A stretch of DNA of 41,201 bases from Brachionus koreanus (GCA_016987375.1 PJRA01000051.1:1161556-1202756), one strand, 5' to 3'; counted from the first letter of the stretch, positions 12,039 through 23,272 are shown. Numbers and translations: made by a program. Notes: generated by a model not told the origin, from the sequence alone.

Positions 12039-12383
12039 TTAGCCAAAATATCTTATTATGCGACCATTTCTGCATCTATATCCAAATCCATAGCATCCTC
12101 CAGGACCTTCTGATCCTTTTCGACAAATATTTGCAGACCACGAGCAGATTCGACCATCAACGCATCTATGTCCAAATCCATAGCATCCTCCAGGACCTTC
12201 TGATCCTTTTCGACAAATATTTGCAGACCACGAACAGATTCGACCATCAACGCATCTTTGTCCAAATCCATAGCATCCTCCAGGACCTTCTGAACCACTG
12301 GGACAATTCCTGCATCTTTGGGATTTTATTCCATCAAACATTAATAAGCTTATAGTTAAAATCATTACTGTTATTCGATTCAT
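12039..12383 (-). CDS. Secreted cysteine-rich tandem-repeat protein (114 aa)
   Basis: Complete 114-codon frame. Residues 1-21 form a typical cleavable signal peptide: a basic start, hydrophobic I-L-T-I-S-L-L-M-F, and small residues before Q22. The mature part starts with a short C-x-x-C segment. It is followed by two full 30-residue units and a shorter third one, each beginning G-S-E-G-P-G-G-C-Y-G-F-G. A full unit has four cysteines (at about unit positions 8, 15, 21 and 28). The last unit keeps two and diverges at its end. That gives twelve cysteines in all, an even number suited to disulphide pairing in a secreted product. Units are joined by R-K, a possible processing site. I do not recognise the family. 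It could be a defence, matrix or venom-like peptide precursor, and nothing here decides between these. It is intronless and isolated. Confidence 0.75.
   Translation of the reverse strand: MNRITVMILTISLLMFDGIKSQRCRNCPSGSEGPGGCYGFGQRCVDGRICSWSANICRKGSEGPGGCYGFGHRCVDGRICSWSANICRKGSEGPGGCYGFGYRCRNGRIIRYFG
12081..12296 (-). repeat. 90-bp tandem repeat inside the cysteine-rich gene
   Basis: The same sequence recurs at 12081, 12171 and 12261, an exact period of 90 bp (30 codons, frame kept). The first two units differ at only two positions by eye: one synonymous (TGC/TGT) and one His/Gln change. This implies a recent duplication or ongoing homogenisation. Confidence 0.9.
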
Positions 12384-12904
12384 ATTTTATTTGTTAAAAT
12401 ATTCAAAAATACATTTTAGCTTCTTTTTATATTTAATTTCTTTATTTATTTTCAATATTTCATATTAATTTCATTGTTACTCAAAATTTAGCAGAAATTT
12501 TATTATTTAATTAAGTTTATTGACTATAATGAAAATATATTTTTTGGTTTTAATTTTATTAGTATAACTCAAATACATAAATCTAATATTAAATTTAGCA
12601 ATTTTTGGCCATTTTTTGAAGCTGTAGTAAAACCGAAAATAAAAATCAAATGTAAAATACCACAGTAGAATACCATCTTTACTTAACTAATATTATCCTT
12701 TATATTATCAATAATGAATGTTTTGTTGTAATGGTTATTACATATTAAGTTACAAGCATATTGAAAGCATTAAAAGCAGTTTAGTGAAAAAAGGAGCAAG
12801 GTGAGACAAAAGAAACTACATAAACCAGTGTACTAGCGAATTAGAAAAAGTCATCTCAAAAGGGAACCTAAATATACTACTACGATATGTGACACCTTAC
12901 AGAG
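12384..12904. other. Intergenic sequence
   Basis: No gene seen. It is the upstream region of the cysteine-rich gene and ends at the 5'-truncation point of the LINE copy. Confidence 0.5.
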
Positions 12905-13735
12905 ATGAACAACTTTAGTAAAAGACAAAGCAATTTGAAGAGTATTCCAGATGACTGGAAATTAGCTTTAGTAAACCCTTTATATAAGAATAAAGGAGAA
13001 AGATCAGATATTAATAACTATAGAGCTATATCTGTTTTATTGCCTATTTCGAAAATGTTTGAAAAACTTTTGGCGAAGCAGATTAGCTTTTATTTTGAGT
13101 CAAACAGTATTTTTTTTAATGGTCAGCACGGTTTTAGATCTGGGCATTCCTGTCAAACGGCTGTCAATGAATACCTTGGTGATTTGAATTTTGCGAGGGA
13201 TAATAAATTGACTACTCTTTCTTTATTTATTGATTTTAAAAAAGCCTTTGATGTGATAGATTCAAATCTTCTTCTTTTAAAACTGTTCCATTATGGGTTT
13301 GATAATGAATCGTTGGGACTACTTTCTAACTATTTTAGAAATAAATCACAAATATTTCGCCTTGGTAATGAAAATTCAAAACCTGTTACTAAATTAGGAG
13401 TTCCACAAGACTCAGTTTTGGGCCCTCTTCTTTTTCTTATTTTTGTGAATGACTTTCCTTTTCTTTTAAAGAAATTTAGTATTAAGATGTTCGCAGATGA
13501 CACGACCATTAGTCATTCTGAAAAGGATTTAGAGACTGTATTAGCTTATTTTCAATTGTCTTTTAATATTTTAAAAGATTGGTGTTTTTACAATAAGGTC
13601 GATATAAACTGGTCGAAAAAGTTTTGTATGATTTTTACTAAAAGAAAAATTATTGCTCCTGAAACAATACACTTATGTGGAATAGAAATAAAAGTTGTCA
13701 AAGAAATTAGTCGTTTAGGTTTTATGATTGATCAT
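12905..13735 (+). CDS. Reverse transcriptase of family 1 LINE (partial, runs into N gap)
   Basis: RT blocks occur in order. I-P-D-D-W-K, then L-x-P-L-Y-K-N-K-G and N-Y-R-A-I-S-V-L (fingers). Then H-G-F-R-S-G-H-S-C-Q-T-A, then F-I-D-F-K-K-A-F-D (block A, first catalytic Asp). Then G-V-P-Q-D-S-V-L-G-P-L-L-F-L-I-F-V-N-D (block B). Then F-A-D-D-T (block C, catalytic Asp pair, at about residues 197-201). The F-A-D-D box and the H-G-F-R motif fit Jockey/CR1-type elements. In block B the usual Q/E-G-S reads Q-D-S here, while the copy at 40.4 kb has E-G-S, so this copy may be impaired. The frame is open for 277 codons up to the gap. The reported Met is only the first in the truncated frame, not a true start. 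Confidence 0.9.
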
Positions 13736-14300
13736 NNNNNNNNNNNNNNNNNNNNNNNNNNNNNNNNNNNNNNNNNNNNNNNNNNNNNNNNNNNNNNNNN
13801 NNNNNNNNNNNNNNNNNNNNNNNNNNNNNNNNNNNNNNNNNNNNNNNNNNNNNNNNNNNNNNNNNNNNNNNNNNNNNNNNNNNNNNNNNNNNNNNNNNNN
13901 NNNNNNNNNNNNNNNNNNNNNNNNNNNNNNNNNNNNNNNNNNNNNNNNNNNNNNNNNNNNNNNNNNNNNNNNNNNNNNNNNNNNNNNNNNNNNNNNNNNN
14001 NNNNNNNNNNNNNNNNNNNNNNNNNNNNNNNNNNNNNNNNNNNNNNNNNNNNNNNNNNNNNNNNNNNNNNNNNNNNNNNNNNNNNNNNNNNNNNNNNNNN
14101 NNNNNNNNNNNNNNNNNNNNNNNNNNNNNNNNNNNNNNNNNNNNNNNNNNNNNNNNNNNNNNNNNNNNNNNNNNNNNNNNNNNNNNNNNNNNNNNNNNNN
14201 NNNNNNNNNNNNNNNNNNNNNNNNNNNNNNNNNNNNNNNNNNNNNNNNNNNNNNNNNNNNNNNNNNNNNNNNNNNNNNNNNNNNNNNNNNNNNNNNNNNN
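13736..14300. other. Assembly gap (565 N)
   Basis: A run of N inside the family 1 LINE. Reading frames through it are meaningless. Confidence 1.
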
Positions 14301-14410
14301 ATTATTTAAAAATTTTATTAAATTAAATAAATGAAGTGTTAATCAGTCGATTACGATTAGGGCTGCAGCCTGTTGATTAACCTTGAAAATTGAAAAATTG
14401 AAAATTGAAA

Positions 14411-15510
14411 TTAAATTTGTGATTTTTTGCTTAGATTAAACTTAAATCTTTTTCTTCTAACTCTTTTCATCATTTGCTTTAGCCAAGCACTAAAATTTTC
14501 AGTAAACCATGCTCTTTTTATGTTATTTTACCCATACTTGACATGGATAAAGGCTTAACAGAAATATATATATTACTATAATAAATCACTTTCACGAATT
14601 AGTTTGTGAGGCAGGTGTTTTGAATGTCCTGTTTGCAAGAAATAGTTTTGATTTGTTGGTCAAGGATTGCGCTATTGATTTAAGTTTAGATTGGATAAAT
14701 CTCTAAGCGCAAGGCAAGAAGTTAACGAGATCTCGATTGGTGATGGTCAAGGAATGACTAAATACAACTGCACTATCCAATGTTAAACGAATAGATGCAG
14801 TTGTAAAAAGGCTCAATAGTTATGCAACTCAACATGTCATGAATACAACAGTGCTTTTAAAAAAAACACGAACAAAAGAATAAAGAAAATTTTATTATTT
14901 ACTAAATATTTTAGAATTTTTAATTTTCAATTTTTTTGATAATAATAAAATAAAATCTCAAATGTTTGATTGATGATTCTCAGGTTTTTCAGTCAATTTG
15001 ACTCTATTGAAATGTCTTTTCCAATTGAACATATTTGTGAAACACTTTTTTGAGTATATTTTTTGAGAAGAATTGTTTCTGATTAATCTCTTTCTTTTGA
15101 ATTATGATTAAATTTTTATCTATGTTTTATTAAATTTAAAAAAATAATAAATAAAATAAATTATTTTTTATTATTTAAAAATAAATAAACAAATTTCAAG
15201 TTCTAGTTTTAAAGTAAAAATGAAGTTTACAAAATTTTTTTCAATGAATAAAGAAATTACAATAATTTTAAAAAAAAATTAAATATTATAATATGCAAAT
15301 AATTAAAGAAAGTGGAAATTTTAAAATAAACAGAAGCTAATTTTTAATTTTATTCTAATATTTTGTTTAAAACAAAGATACACTTCAAATGATTAAATAG
15401 ATATGAAAATGATATCAAATTCTTAATCTAAGAATTAATAGGAAATTAATATTTCTAGAAATTTTTAAATAATGAGCATAAAAAAGGAATATAAAAATAT
15501 AATTTTAAAT
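14411..15510. other. Intergenic sequence, possible LINE scraps
   Basis: No gene. A short plus-strand frame at about 14608-14706 ends at a TAA near 14704 and has a hydrophobic, Asp-containing pattern slightly like LINE endonuclease ends, but it is too short to call. The rest is A/T-rich and includes the PEPCK 3' flank. Confidence 0.4.
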
Positions 15511-17538
15511 TTAATTTAAACTCAAAAATTGCTCACGAATACAGTTTAGTTGATTAAGAACTTCATTTGGCATCGACTTATTTACATTCTGATCGAAATA
15601 GCGCCTTATTTCGTCAAGCTCTTCAAGCCAAAATTCTTTATCCAAGCTAAATAATTCTTGAATGGACTCAGATGAAAGATTCAAGCCATCCATATCAAAA
15701 CTGTCGAATTTTGGCATGAAACCAATTGGTGTCTTTTGAGCAATTGATTCATCACCATCAGTTCGCTTGAAAATCCATTCAAGCACTCGAATATTTTCTC
15801 CAAAACCAGGCCACAAAAAGCTTCCTTGGCCATTGTTTGATTTTCTGAACCAATTTACATGGAATATTTTGGGCATTTTTCTTCCATCCTTATTCAAACT
15901 CAACCAATGTCTGCAATATTCACCAAAATTGTAGCCAAAAAATGGTCTCATGGCAAATGGGTCATGCATGATAACTTTGCCTTTGTGCTCAGCAGCCGCA
16001 GTAGCTTCGGACTTCATAGAAGCTCCAATATAAACTCCATGTTCCCAATCAAATGATTCATAGATTAGAGGAACACCTTGGGGTCTTCTTCCTCCAAATA
16101 CAATGGCCGATATTGGTACACCTTCGGGACTTTCCCAATTTGGATCGATTATTGGACATTGTTCGGCAGGAGCACAAAATCTTGAATTTGGATGTGCAGC
16201 TGGTTCTTTAGATTCCTTGGTCCAGTCTTTTCCTTTCCATGAGATCAAATGTTCACCATGTGCAACCATATTGTCATCCATACCTTCCCAATAGACTTCA
16301 CCATCTGGAGTGTGAGCCACATTAGTAAATATTGTATGCTTTTGTATTGTTTTCATTGCTATTGGATTAGTTGAATTTGATGTTCCAGGACAAACACCAA
16401 AGAAACCATTTTCAGGATTTATTGCTCTCAATTCACCTTTTTCGTTGAATTTCATCCAAGCAATGTCATCTCCGACACATTCAATTTTCCATCCAGGAAC
16501 AGTGGGGGTCATCATAGCTAGATTAGTTTTGCCACAAGCTGATGGAAAAGCAGCTGCTATGTATTTTTTAACTCCTTGTGGATTTGTAATACCCAAAATA
16601 AGCATATGCTCAGCTAGCCAACCTTCTCGTTTGGCAATTATTGAACCCAAACGAAGAGCAAAGCATTTTTTACCCAAAAGACTGTTGCCGCCATATCCGC
16701 TACCATATGAAATAACCTCATTTTTCTCTGGCATATGAGCTACCATAGTCATTTCAGGATTACATGGCCAATTGTTCACAATTGTTCTCTGTGTTGGCAA
16801 TGGAACTCCAACTGTATGCAAACATTTAACAAAAACACTATCATCATCAATTTTTCCCAATATTTTCATTCCCATTCGTGTCATTATTCTCATATTGCAC
16901 ACAACATATGGAGAATCTGTTAGTTCAATTCCAATTTTGGATATTGTACCACCAACTGGACCCATACTATATGGAATTACATACATCGTTCTTCCTTTCA
17001 TGCATCCTGGTAATCGTCTACTTAATTCATAATCCAAATCTTCTGGTGACATCCAATTTCCTAGAGCAGTGCATTTCAAATTTCTTAAATTCAATGATGC
17101 GTCCACTTGTTTGAATCCATCTTTGGGTGTTGGAATGGTATCGAGCATTGATTTTGTGCAAATAAATGTTCTCGATTCTACTCGAGCAACATCTTTTGGA
17201 TCAGTCAAAGCTAACCAACAGTCATCCATTTTCTCCAATTTTTGCAATGAACCATTCAGCTGTAGCAATTCTAGCAAAGCATTGTACTCTTCAATGGAGC
17301 CGTCACAAATGTGAATTTTGTCCGGTTGACAAATTCTTGCTTTCTCTTCTACAAAATTTTGTAACCCAATTGGCAGCTTTGTCATATTACATTGAAAGCA
17401 AGATTTTTGCATTTTGAGCATTTTATTATCGGCAAGAATTGGGCTCATATGCAAATTGGCATATTGTTTACAATTACCATTCATTTCACATTTTGATGCC
17501 ATGTCCATTGTTTTTTTAAAAAAATCATTTGAATTCAA
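15511..17538 (-). CDS. PCK: Phosphoenolpyruvate carboxykinase (GTP), copy A (675 aa)
   Basis: Full-length GTP-dependent PEPCK, which converts oxaloacetate and GTP to phosphoenolpyruvate, CO2 and GDP. Family signatures include A-R-V-E-S-R (substrate Arg at about 119), [15 protein letters not shown], and the P-loop F-P-S-A-C-G-K-T-N (Cys335, Lys337, Thr338). Others are the metal-binding V-G-D-D-I-A-W (Asp357/358), N-S-R-F (Arg453), and the guanine-binding loop N-W-F-R-K with F-L-W-P-G-F-G-E-N (562-582). All expected catalytic residues are present. It is somewhat longer than the usual ~620-640 aa, because of an N-terminal extension of about 35 residues that is unlike copy B. The extension could be a targeting segment, or Met11/Met13 could be the true start. 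It is intronless. Copy B lies 3.3 kb upstream in the same orientation. Long blocks are nearly identical between the two while others diverge. Confidence 0.95.
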   Translation of the reverse strand: MNSNDFFKKTMDMASKCEMNGNCKQYANLHMSPILADNKMLKMQKSCFQCNMTKLPIGLQNFVEEKARICQPDKIHICDGSIEEYNALLELLQLNGSLQKLEKMDDCWLALTDPKDVARVESRTFICTKSMLDTIPTPKDGFKQVDASLNLRNLKCTALGNWMSPEDLDYELSRRLPGCMKGRTMYVIPYSMGPVGGTISKIGIELTDSPYVVCNMRIMTRMGMKILGKIDDDSVFVKCLHTVGVPLPTQRTIVNNWPCNPEMTMVAHMPEKNEVISYGSGYGGNSLLGKKCFALRLGSIIAKREGWLAEHMLILGITNPQGVKKYIAAAFPSACGKTNLAMMTPTVPGWKIECVGDDIAWMKFNEKGELRAINPENGFFGVCPGTSNSTNPIAMKTIQKHTIFTNVAHTPDGEVYWEGMDDNMVAHGEHLISWKGKDWTKESKEPAAHPNSRFCAPAEQCPIIDPNWESPEGVPISAIVFGGRRPQGVPLIYESFDWEHGVYIGASMKSEATAAAEHKGKVIMHDPFAMRPFFGYNFGEYCRHWLSLNKDGRKMPKIFHVNWFRKSNNGQGSFLWPGFGENIRVLEWIFKRTDGDESIAQKTPIGFMPKFDSFDMDGLNLSSESIQELFSLDKEFWLEELDEIRRYFDQNVNKSMPNEVLNQLNCIREQFLSLN

Positions 17539-19829
17539 CTAAATAAATAAATAATTAGATAGATATTTATGCCACAAAAGTATTCTAGTTCTAATTACAT
17601 TTCTCATTTGATCGACCATTTTGGCTATTTTTTTTTGGTTTAAAAATTCCAAATTAACTAAAATAAAATATTTAGTTTAAAAAATTTATTTTTAATTTGA
17701 CTAAGTAAAAATAATCTTGTATTTATATTAAACAATCTAGGGGCGTGAAACCCAGATCTTGATTCTTCACTTAGTCAAGATCTAATTATGCTTGCCAGCT
17801 AATTATAATTTTAATTTTAAGGGGTGTAAACGTGAACTTTGGAATAACAATTGTTTTTTTTTTCTAGACAGTGTAGAATAAGCTGGCAAACACTTTGTAT
17901 GTGGACCTGGAGGTTCAGGGCGTGTTTAAATTACAAAGTCTATGTAGAAAAAAATTCTAGAAGAACACGTTTTCAAAATTACTATTTTCTGAAATTTAAA
18001 TTTTTTTGTTACCAACTATGAGTAAACTTAGCTAGTTTATTTTGAATAAATTCACGTTTGAATTTTCGTGAAAATGATGTCCTAAGCTTATATTTTTCGA
18101 AAAGGTTGGCATAATTTCTATTCTCAAATTTTGATCTTAAATTTGACTATTTATATAACTTTCTTCTATTTCTTTGTTCTATTGAATTCATAAAATGGAT
18201 ATTGTGCGCTTTCTAACATTGATGCTTTGTGTCGAAAAATTCTGAAACAAATGTTCTCTTTTGAAAAAAGATCAGCAAATCTTAACATGCTTGCAAAAAC
18301 AAATTGAATTTTGAATTTGGACTTTGGTTGAAAAAGAAAATTCAAAGATTTTAAAAAATATCGCTGCATCCTTTCATCAAATTCAGTCCATTTAAAAACA
18401 AATTTTATGTGAATCAAAAGATGACTGTGTTTCGGTTATCAAGTGACTTTTGCTTAGTTGTATAAAAATACTGAAAAGTCAGCATCTACAAGGCAAAATT
18501 ATAAATTTCAATTTTTTTTTCAATTTATTAGAAATTTTTTTGCATAATTTTTTTTGGCAATATTTTGATCAAAATTTTGTATATTTGACTATTCAAGTTT
18601 GAATAATTGACTTTTTGTAAAAAGTAAGTTTACAAAAATTCAATTGAAAAATAAAAAAAAATGGAAAATAGCGCAAAGAGTAAAAACTAATAAAATTTTA
18701 GCTCATACCCTAAACGAAAATAACTGAACGTGTTCTATGATTATTTGCATAAATCTAGGCTTTAGAACTTAAAAACGCTTAGGTTGTAATATCTATGTTT
18801 ATCTTATCTCAAATAATATTTTATTAAGCGAATTATTGCTTTAGATGAGAATTAGATGAGAATCAGTCGATATTTAGATATAGAAATTATAAGCATATTC
18901 TTAAGAGTAATTACGAGCAATATGGGTGTGCTAGAGTTTGAAAGAAATTTCTGTAGACAAAATAAATATTAAATTATTCTTAGTAATTTTGGGGCGAGTC
19001 TCTAGATCTAAATTTGAAACTTGCATGCTATGCGAAAAGAAAATTTTGGGAAAATCTAAAAAATCAATTGACTCTTAATTTTTAGCTTAATAGCTAAAAT
19101 TGAAACAAAAAAAAATTAACTAAATTTAGTGTCTGAAACACATTTTTCAAATTAATTTTCTCAATTATCCATGAAAAAATTTTCCATTTTTGCAATCATA
19201 GAAATTAGCAATAGCATAGAAATATTTTTACTAAAGTAATTTAAATTGAATTTAATAGATTTCAATTGAGATCGTTACTTAGAAAATTTTGTCTATTCAT
19301 CTTTGCTATGTAAAAAAAAAATAAATTCCTAATTCTAAAAAAAATTAAATGGTTTTTCTCACATAGCTTCATAAACTTTTTAATTCGAGATTACTTAAAA
19401 ACTAAAAAAACATGCCAACATTAAAGTAAATATTATTCAATCGAGCAAGTATTAAAAATATTTTCACTAATTCAAACAAGTCAAAAAAGACAAATTAATT
19501 TACTTTGACAGTAAAGACACTAAGCAATAACACAGATCCGGATTGCCTGATTTGAAACCTAAAAACACTTATTTGGAACAAAAAAAAATTTAAAATCGAC
19601 TTTTGTTCTATTGAACAAAGAAGTTTATTTCACTTGTAAGATAAAAGAAGATGTGTGCATTAAATATTGATTTTCAAAAAATGAACACACTTTTGAAAAG
19701 ATTTTTTTATTAATGTAAAAAAATTACTAGTTCAAGGAAAATATATGCTGAGTGCATTACATTTTTATAAATTATTTTCTCCATTAATTTCCATGTGTTA
19801 TATTAATAACGATTGTTTAAAATCTGTTA
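17539..19829. other. Upstream flank of PEPCK copy A and intergenic sequence
   Basis: No convincing gene. The first 400 bp hold GC-richer motifs and a hairpin (listed separately). A minus-strand frame at 18166-18417 has non-random-looking composition (a run of aromatic and basic residues, with S-A-Q-Y-P-F near its end) but no motif I recognise and only a TTG at its nominal start. It may be a transposon scrap. Confidence 0.45.
17740..17930 (-). promoter_or_regulatory. Candidate regulatory cluster upstream of PEPCK copy A
   Basis: Three related GC-rich motifs stand out of AT-rich DNA: GGGGCGTGAAACCC (17740-17753), GGGGTGTAAACGTG (17821-17834) and GGGCGTGTTTAAA (17918-17930). They sit about 200-390 bp upstream of the start codon. 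The second contains GTAAACG and the third TGTTTAA, each one base from the FoxO/DAF-16 core (GTAAACA/TGTTTAC). FoxO sites control PEPCK in other animals. A perfect 9-bp inverted repeat (AGATCTTGA at 17754-17762, TCAAGATCT at 17775-17783) abuts the first motif. Function is inferred only from position and repetition. Confidence 0.3.
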
Positions 19830-20191
19830 AAATTATCTACACACCGTTGTCAGCTATAGATCTCAATTTTGTCTTAGCACCCGACATCAGTGATTGTTAA
19901 ATTTTTGAATCAATTTTTTTTGACGATTCAATACGTCGAATGTATTGTGGTTCTGTTGTTGATTCCCAATCTCCCTCATAGGCATTCTGTTCCAAGATAA
20001 CCCCATAAGTCCTCTATTAGTCTTGTTTGTGGAACATTTGGAGGATTAGTGTCCTTTGGTACATAGAAAACCATTTCATCCATCCAAGTAAAAGTCTCAG
20101 AAAATCTATGAGCACTTGTTAAATCAGGCCAAAACAAATAATCATAGTCACGATGACACTTTTCAATGAATGGTAGAAGTCGTTTTTCCAA
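19830..20191 (-). pseudogene. Tc1/mariner-type transposase, C-terminal fragment, frameshifted
   Basis: The minus-strand frame 20191-19976 carries F-W-P-D-L-T-S-A-H (second catalytic Asp), then N-P-P-N-V-P-Q-T-R-L-I-E-D-L-W-G-Y-L (third acidic residue). The sequence then continues in another frame from 19975 to about 19830 with Y-E-G-D-W-E, then Q-Y-I-R-R-I-E and K-L-R-S-I-A-D-N-G. These are the usual last blocks of this superfamily. Counting from the Asp, the Glu of I-E is separated by 36 residues and the following Asp by 37, so it is DD36E- or DD37D-like. The DNA-binding half and the first Asp are missing, and a frameshift and a stop break the rest. It lies between the two PEPCK copies and matches the transposase at 28743-29640. 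Confidence 0.85.
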
Positions 20192-20866
20192 GCATTATTT
20201 GATATAAACCTTTGAATTTAAAGCAGCTTATTTGGACAAGTGAAAAAAAGCTTTGAAATTCGACGCTCAGAAAATTGCTATCGACAAAAAAATCTTTTTT
20301 TAATTTTTCTTTTACAGAAAAACAAATATTCTAATTATTTATAAGTTGCTCAATTTTATTTAAAGAATCATAACCTTCAATTTCTGAGAGTAAGAAGAAA
20401 TGGAAAATATGAAGCAACAGAATTTCAAATTGATAAAATGAATAAATGTTTAAAATTCATGATATAATAAAATATATGATGTTATGCAACATTTTAATCT
20501 AGCGACGAGCATAAACCTAAATCCATAGAGGTAAATGGTGGTCATTATTATTTTATCATAAGGAAAATTTAATCCTTTTGACATAATAATAGTCAAAATG
20601 AAAATAATTTATTTGAAAATGTGAAATTATTTTCATTTTGCCTAATTTTTTGAAATCTCCAAAAAATTACCTTTGAAAATAAGTCAAATTAAAAGTTAAT
20701 AAATGGATGGTAGATTCATTTGAAAAGATTGCATATGATCAATGAAAAAAAATTTTTATAATTAGTTCACTTTATTCTAAAAAATAAATAAGTCTTAAAT
20801 TTAAAAATCAAGTAAAAATTAACAACATTGTTAAAATAAAGTAGTCTAGATGAAAGCAAAATTTTT
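20192..20866. other. Intergenic sequence, 3' flank of PEPCK copy B
   Basis: No gene seen; it includes the presumed 3' UTR of PEPCK copy B. Confidence 0.5.
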
Positions 20867-22852
20867 CTAGTAATTTTTTAATCTTTCATTGAACTGATCG
20901 ATTTGCATGGAAATTTCGGACGGAGTTGATTCACCAACGTATTCATCAAAGTATTTACGAATTTCCTGAACTTCATCTAAAAGAAAATTTTTGTCAAGAC
21001 TAAAAAGCTCTTTGATTTGTTCTTTTGTAATATCGAGACCATTTGTGTCTAAACTATCGAGTGTTGGCAAAATACCGATTGGGGTCTTTTGAGCAATTGA
21101 TTCATCACCATCAGTTCGTTTGAAAATCCATTCGAGCACTCGAATATTTTCTCCAAAACCAGGCCACAAAAAGCTTCCTTGGCCATTGTTTGATTTTCTG
21201 AACCAATTTACATTGAATATTTTGGGCATTTTTCTTCCATCCTTGTTCAAACTCAACCAATGTCTGCAATATTCACCAAAATTGTAGCCAAAAAATGGTC
21301 TCATGGCAAATGGGTCATGCATAATTACTTTGCCTTTGTGTTCAGCAGCTGCAGTAGCTTCAGATCTAATTGATGCACCTACAAAAACACCGTGTTCCCA
21401 ATCAAATGATTCATAGATTAGAGGAACACCTTGGGGTCTTCTTCCTCCAAATACAATGGCCGATATTGGTACACCTTCGGGACTTTCCCAATTTGGATCA
21501 ATTATCGGACATTGTTCTGCTGGTGAAGTAAATCTTGAATTTGGATGTGCAGCTGGTTCTTTAGATTCCTTGGTCCAGTCTTTTCCTTTCCATGAGATCA
21601 AATGTTCACCATGTGCAACCATATTGTCATCAAGACCTTCCCAATAAACTTTACCATCAGCCGTATGAGCTACATTTGTAAATATGGTGTTGTATTGAAC
21701 AACTTTAAGAGCTATTGGATTTGTATGCTCTGAAGTTCCAGGACAAACACCAAAGAAACCATTTTCAGGATTTATTGCCCTCAATTCACCTTTTTCGTTG
21801 AATTTCATCCAAGCAATGTCATCTCCGACACATTCAATTTTCCATCCAGGAACAGTGGGAGTCAACATTGCCAAGTTTGTTTTGCCACATTGGGACGGAA
21901 AAGCAGCTGCTATGTATTTTTTAACTCCTTGTGGATTTGTAATACCCAAAATAAGCATATGTTCAGCTAGCCATCCTTCTCGCTTGGCAATTATTGAACC
22001 CAAACGAAGAGCAAAGCATTTTTTACCCAAAAGACTGTTGCCTCCATATCCGCTACCATATGAAATAACCTCATTTTTCTCTGGCATATGAGCTACCATA
22101 GTCATTTCAGGATTACATGGCCAATTGTTCACAATTGTTCTCTGTGTTGGCAATGGAACTCCAACTGTATGCAAACATTTAACAAAATTGCCATGATCGC
22201 CAATCTTTTCAAAAACATCAATACCCATTCGTGTCATTATTCTCATATTGCACACAACATACAATGAATCAGTTAATTCCACTCCAATTTTAGATATTGG
22301 ACCACCAACTGGACCCATGCTGTATGGTACTACATACATTGTTCTTCCTTTCATGCATCCTGGTAATCGTCTACCTAATTCATAATCCAAATCTTCTGGT
22401 GACATCCAATTTCCTAGAGCAGTGCATTTCAAATTTCTTAAATTCAATGATGCGTCCACTTGTTTGAATCCGCTCTTTGGCTGTGGAATTGTATCTAACA
22501 TATTTTTTGTACTTATAAACGTTCTCGATTCTACTCGAGCAACATCTTTTGGATCAGTCAAAGCCAACCAGCAATTATTCATTTTCTCTAATTTTTCTAT
22601 AACTTTATTTTTTTGTAAAACCTGCAAAAAAGCTCTATATTCTTCAATTGAACCATCACATATGTGAATTGCATCGGGTTGGCAAATTTTTGCTTTTTCC
22701 TCAATGTAGTCTTGAATGCTCTTTGGCAATTTGGTCAAATTGCTATGATAAGTGGCGTTTCTTAACTTGAGAAGTTTGTCATCATCTAAAACATGCTCAT
22801 CAGTTATGTTCTCATAGTGTCTATGTTGATGGTCACTTGATATCGAAGCCAT
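20867..22852 (-). CDS. PCK: Phosphoenolpyruvate carboxykinase (GTP), copy B (661 aa)
   Basis: Second full-length PEPCK with every motif of copy A: A-R-V-E-S-R (Arg106), P-loop F-P-S-Q-C-G-K-T-N (Cys322, Lys324, Thr325), V-G-D-D-I-A-W (Asp344/345), N-S-R-F, N-W-F-R-K and F-L-W-P-G-F-G-E-N. Most of the core is identical to copy A, but the first 45 residues, the segment around residues 205-225, the stretch following V-C-P-G-T-S and the C-terminal 60 residues differ. The Ala before the hyper-reactive Cys of the P-loop is Gln here. It starts M-A-S-I and is His/Asp-rich at the N-terminus, with no obvious mitochondrial presequence. It is intronless and head-to-tail with copy A, so the pair arose by tandem duplication. 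One may be specialised, for example by compartment or by direction of flux, but the sequence does not show which. Confidence 0.95.
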   Translation of the reverse strand: MASISSDHQHRHYENITDEHVLDDDKLLKLRNATYHSNLTKLPKSIQDYIEEKAKICQPDAIHICDGSIEEYRAFLQVLQKNKVIEKLEKMNNCWLALTDPKDVARVESRTFISTKNMLDTIPQPKSGFKQVDASLNLRNLKCTALGNWMSPEDLDYELGRRLPGCMKGRTMYVVPYSMGPVGGPISKIGVELTDSLYVVCNMRIMTRMGIDVFEKIGDHGNFVKCLHTVGVPLPTQRTIVNNWPCNPEMTMVAHMPEKNEVISYGSGYGGNSLLGKKCFALRLGSIIAKREGWLAEHMLILGITNPQGVKKYIAAAFPSQCGKTNLAMLTPTVPGWKIECVGDDIAWMKFNEKGELRAINPENGFFGVCPGTSEHTNPIALKVVQYNTIFTNVAHTADGKVYWEGLDDNMVAHGEHLISWKGKDWTKESKEPAAHPNSRFTSPAEQCPIIDPNWESPEGVPISAIVFGGRRPQGVPLIYESFDWEHGVFVGASIRSEATAAAEHKGKVIMHDPFAMRPFFGYNFGEYCRHWLSLNKDGRKMPKIFNVNWFRKSNNGQGSFLWPGFGENIRVLEWIFKRTDGDESIAQKTPIGILPTLDSLDTNGLDITKEQIKELFSLDKNFLLDEVQEIRKYFDEYVGESTPSEISMQIDQFNERLKNY

Positions 22853-23272
22853 TCTTACTCTTTCTTATCTTTTAATTTTACAAAGTTTTATTTTTTTTTC
22901 AGAAAATATCGAATCAGTTTGGCTTTTATTCACATATTTTGCTGATTCATGCTTACAACTTTAAAATATCATTAAACATTGAACTCTATGAAAATTTTTC
23001 ACAATTCCGAGTAGTAATAAACCCCTTATAAGGACAAGCCTTTTTTCCAACAAAGTAAAGACATGATCAACGTTAATATTTTTTCATCGTGAAAAGAGGT
23101 GTGTTTTAGAAAAAATGCTCAACAAATTGAAGTATACAGCATTAATTCATTTTTCTAAAACTCATTCCCTCGAGGCTCATAAAATTTCTAAATTATAATA
23201 ATCAGCGTCTATTAGGAAGAATTGAGCATAAGTCTTATTTTAAATTTAAAAAATTCAAATTTTAAGTTTTAT
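22853..23272. other. Upstream flank of PEPCK copy B
   Basis: AT-rich, no gene. The motif cluster seen upstream of copy A is not present. A short palindromic CCCCTTATAAGG-like element occurs near 23021. Confidence 0.4.

Larger units (their letters stand above)
12905..14410 (+). mobile_element. Family 1 non-LTR retrotransposon, 5'-truncated, with N gap
   Basis: The element starts within the N-terminal part of the reverse transcriptase and runs through an N gap (13736-14300) to a 3' UTR. The UTR has a short inverted repeat (GTTAATCA at 14338-14345, TGATTAAC at 14374-14381) and a tail of TTGAAAA-type repeats to about 14410. The same 3' end recurs at 24505-24600, and nearly identical RT sequence recurs at 40402-41000. 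5' truncation and a microsatellite-like 3' tail are typical of target-primed reverse transcription. No endonuclease domain is present in this copy. Confidence 0.85.

Noticed and set aside
12056..12298. Second repeated open frame in the cysteine-rich gene
   Set aside because: A by-product of the 90-bp repeat, which keeps all frames open. It has no signal peptide or cysteine pattern.
18166..18417. Minus-strand 83-codon frame
   Set aside because: Composition looks partly protein-like, but no recognisable motif, no ATG at the nominal start and no splice context; mentioned only within the intergenic entry.
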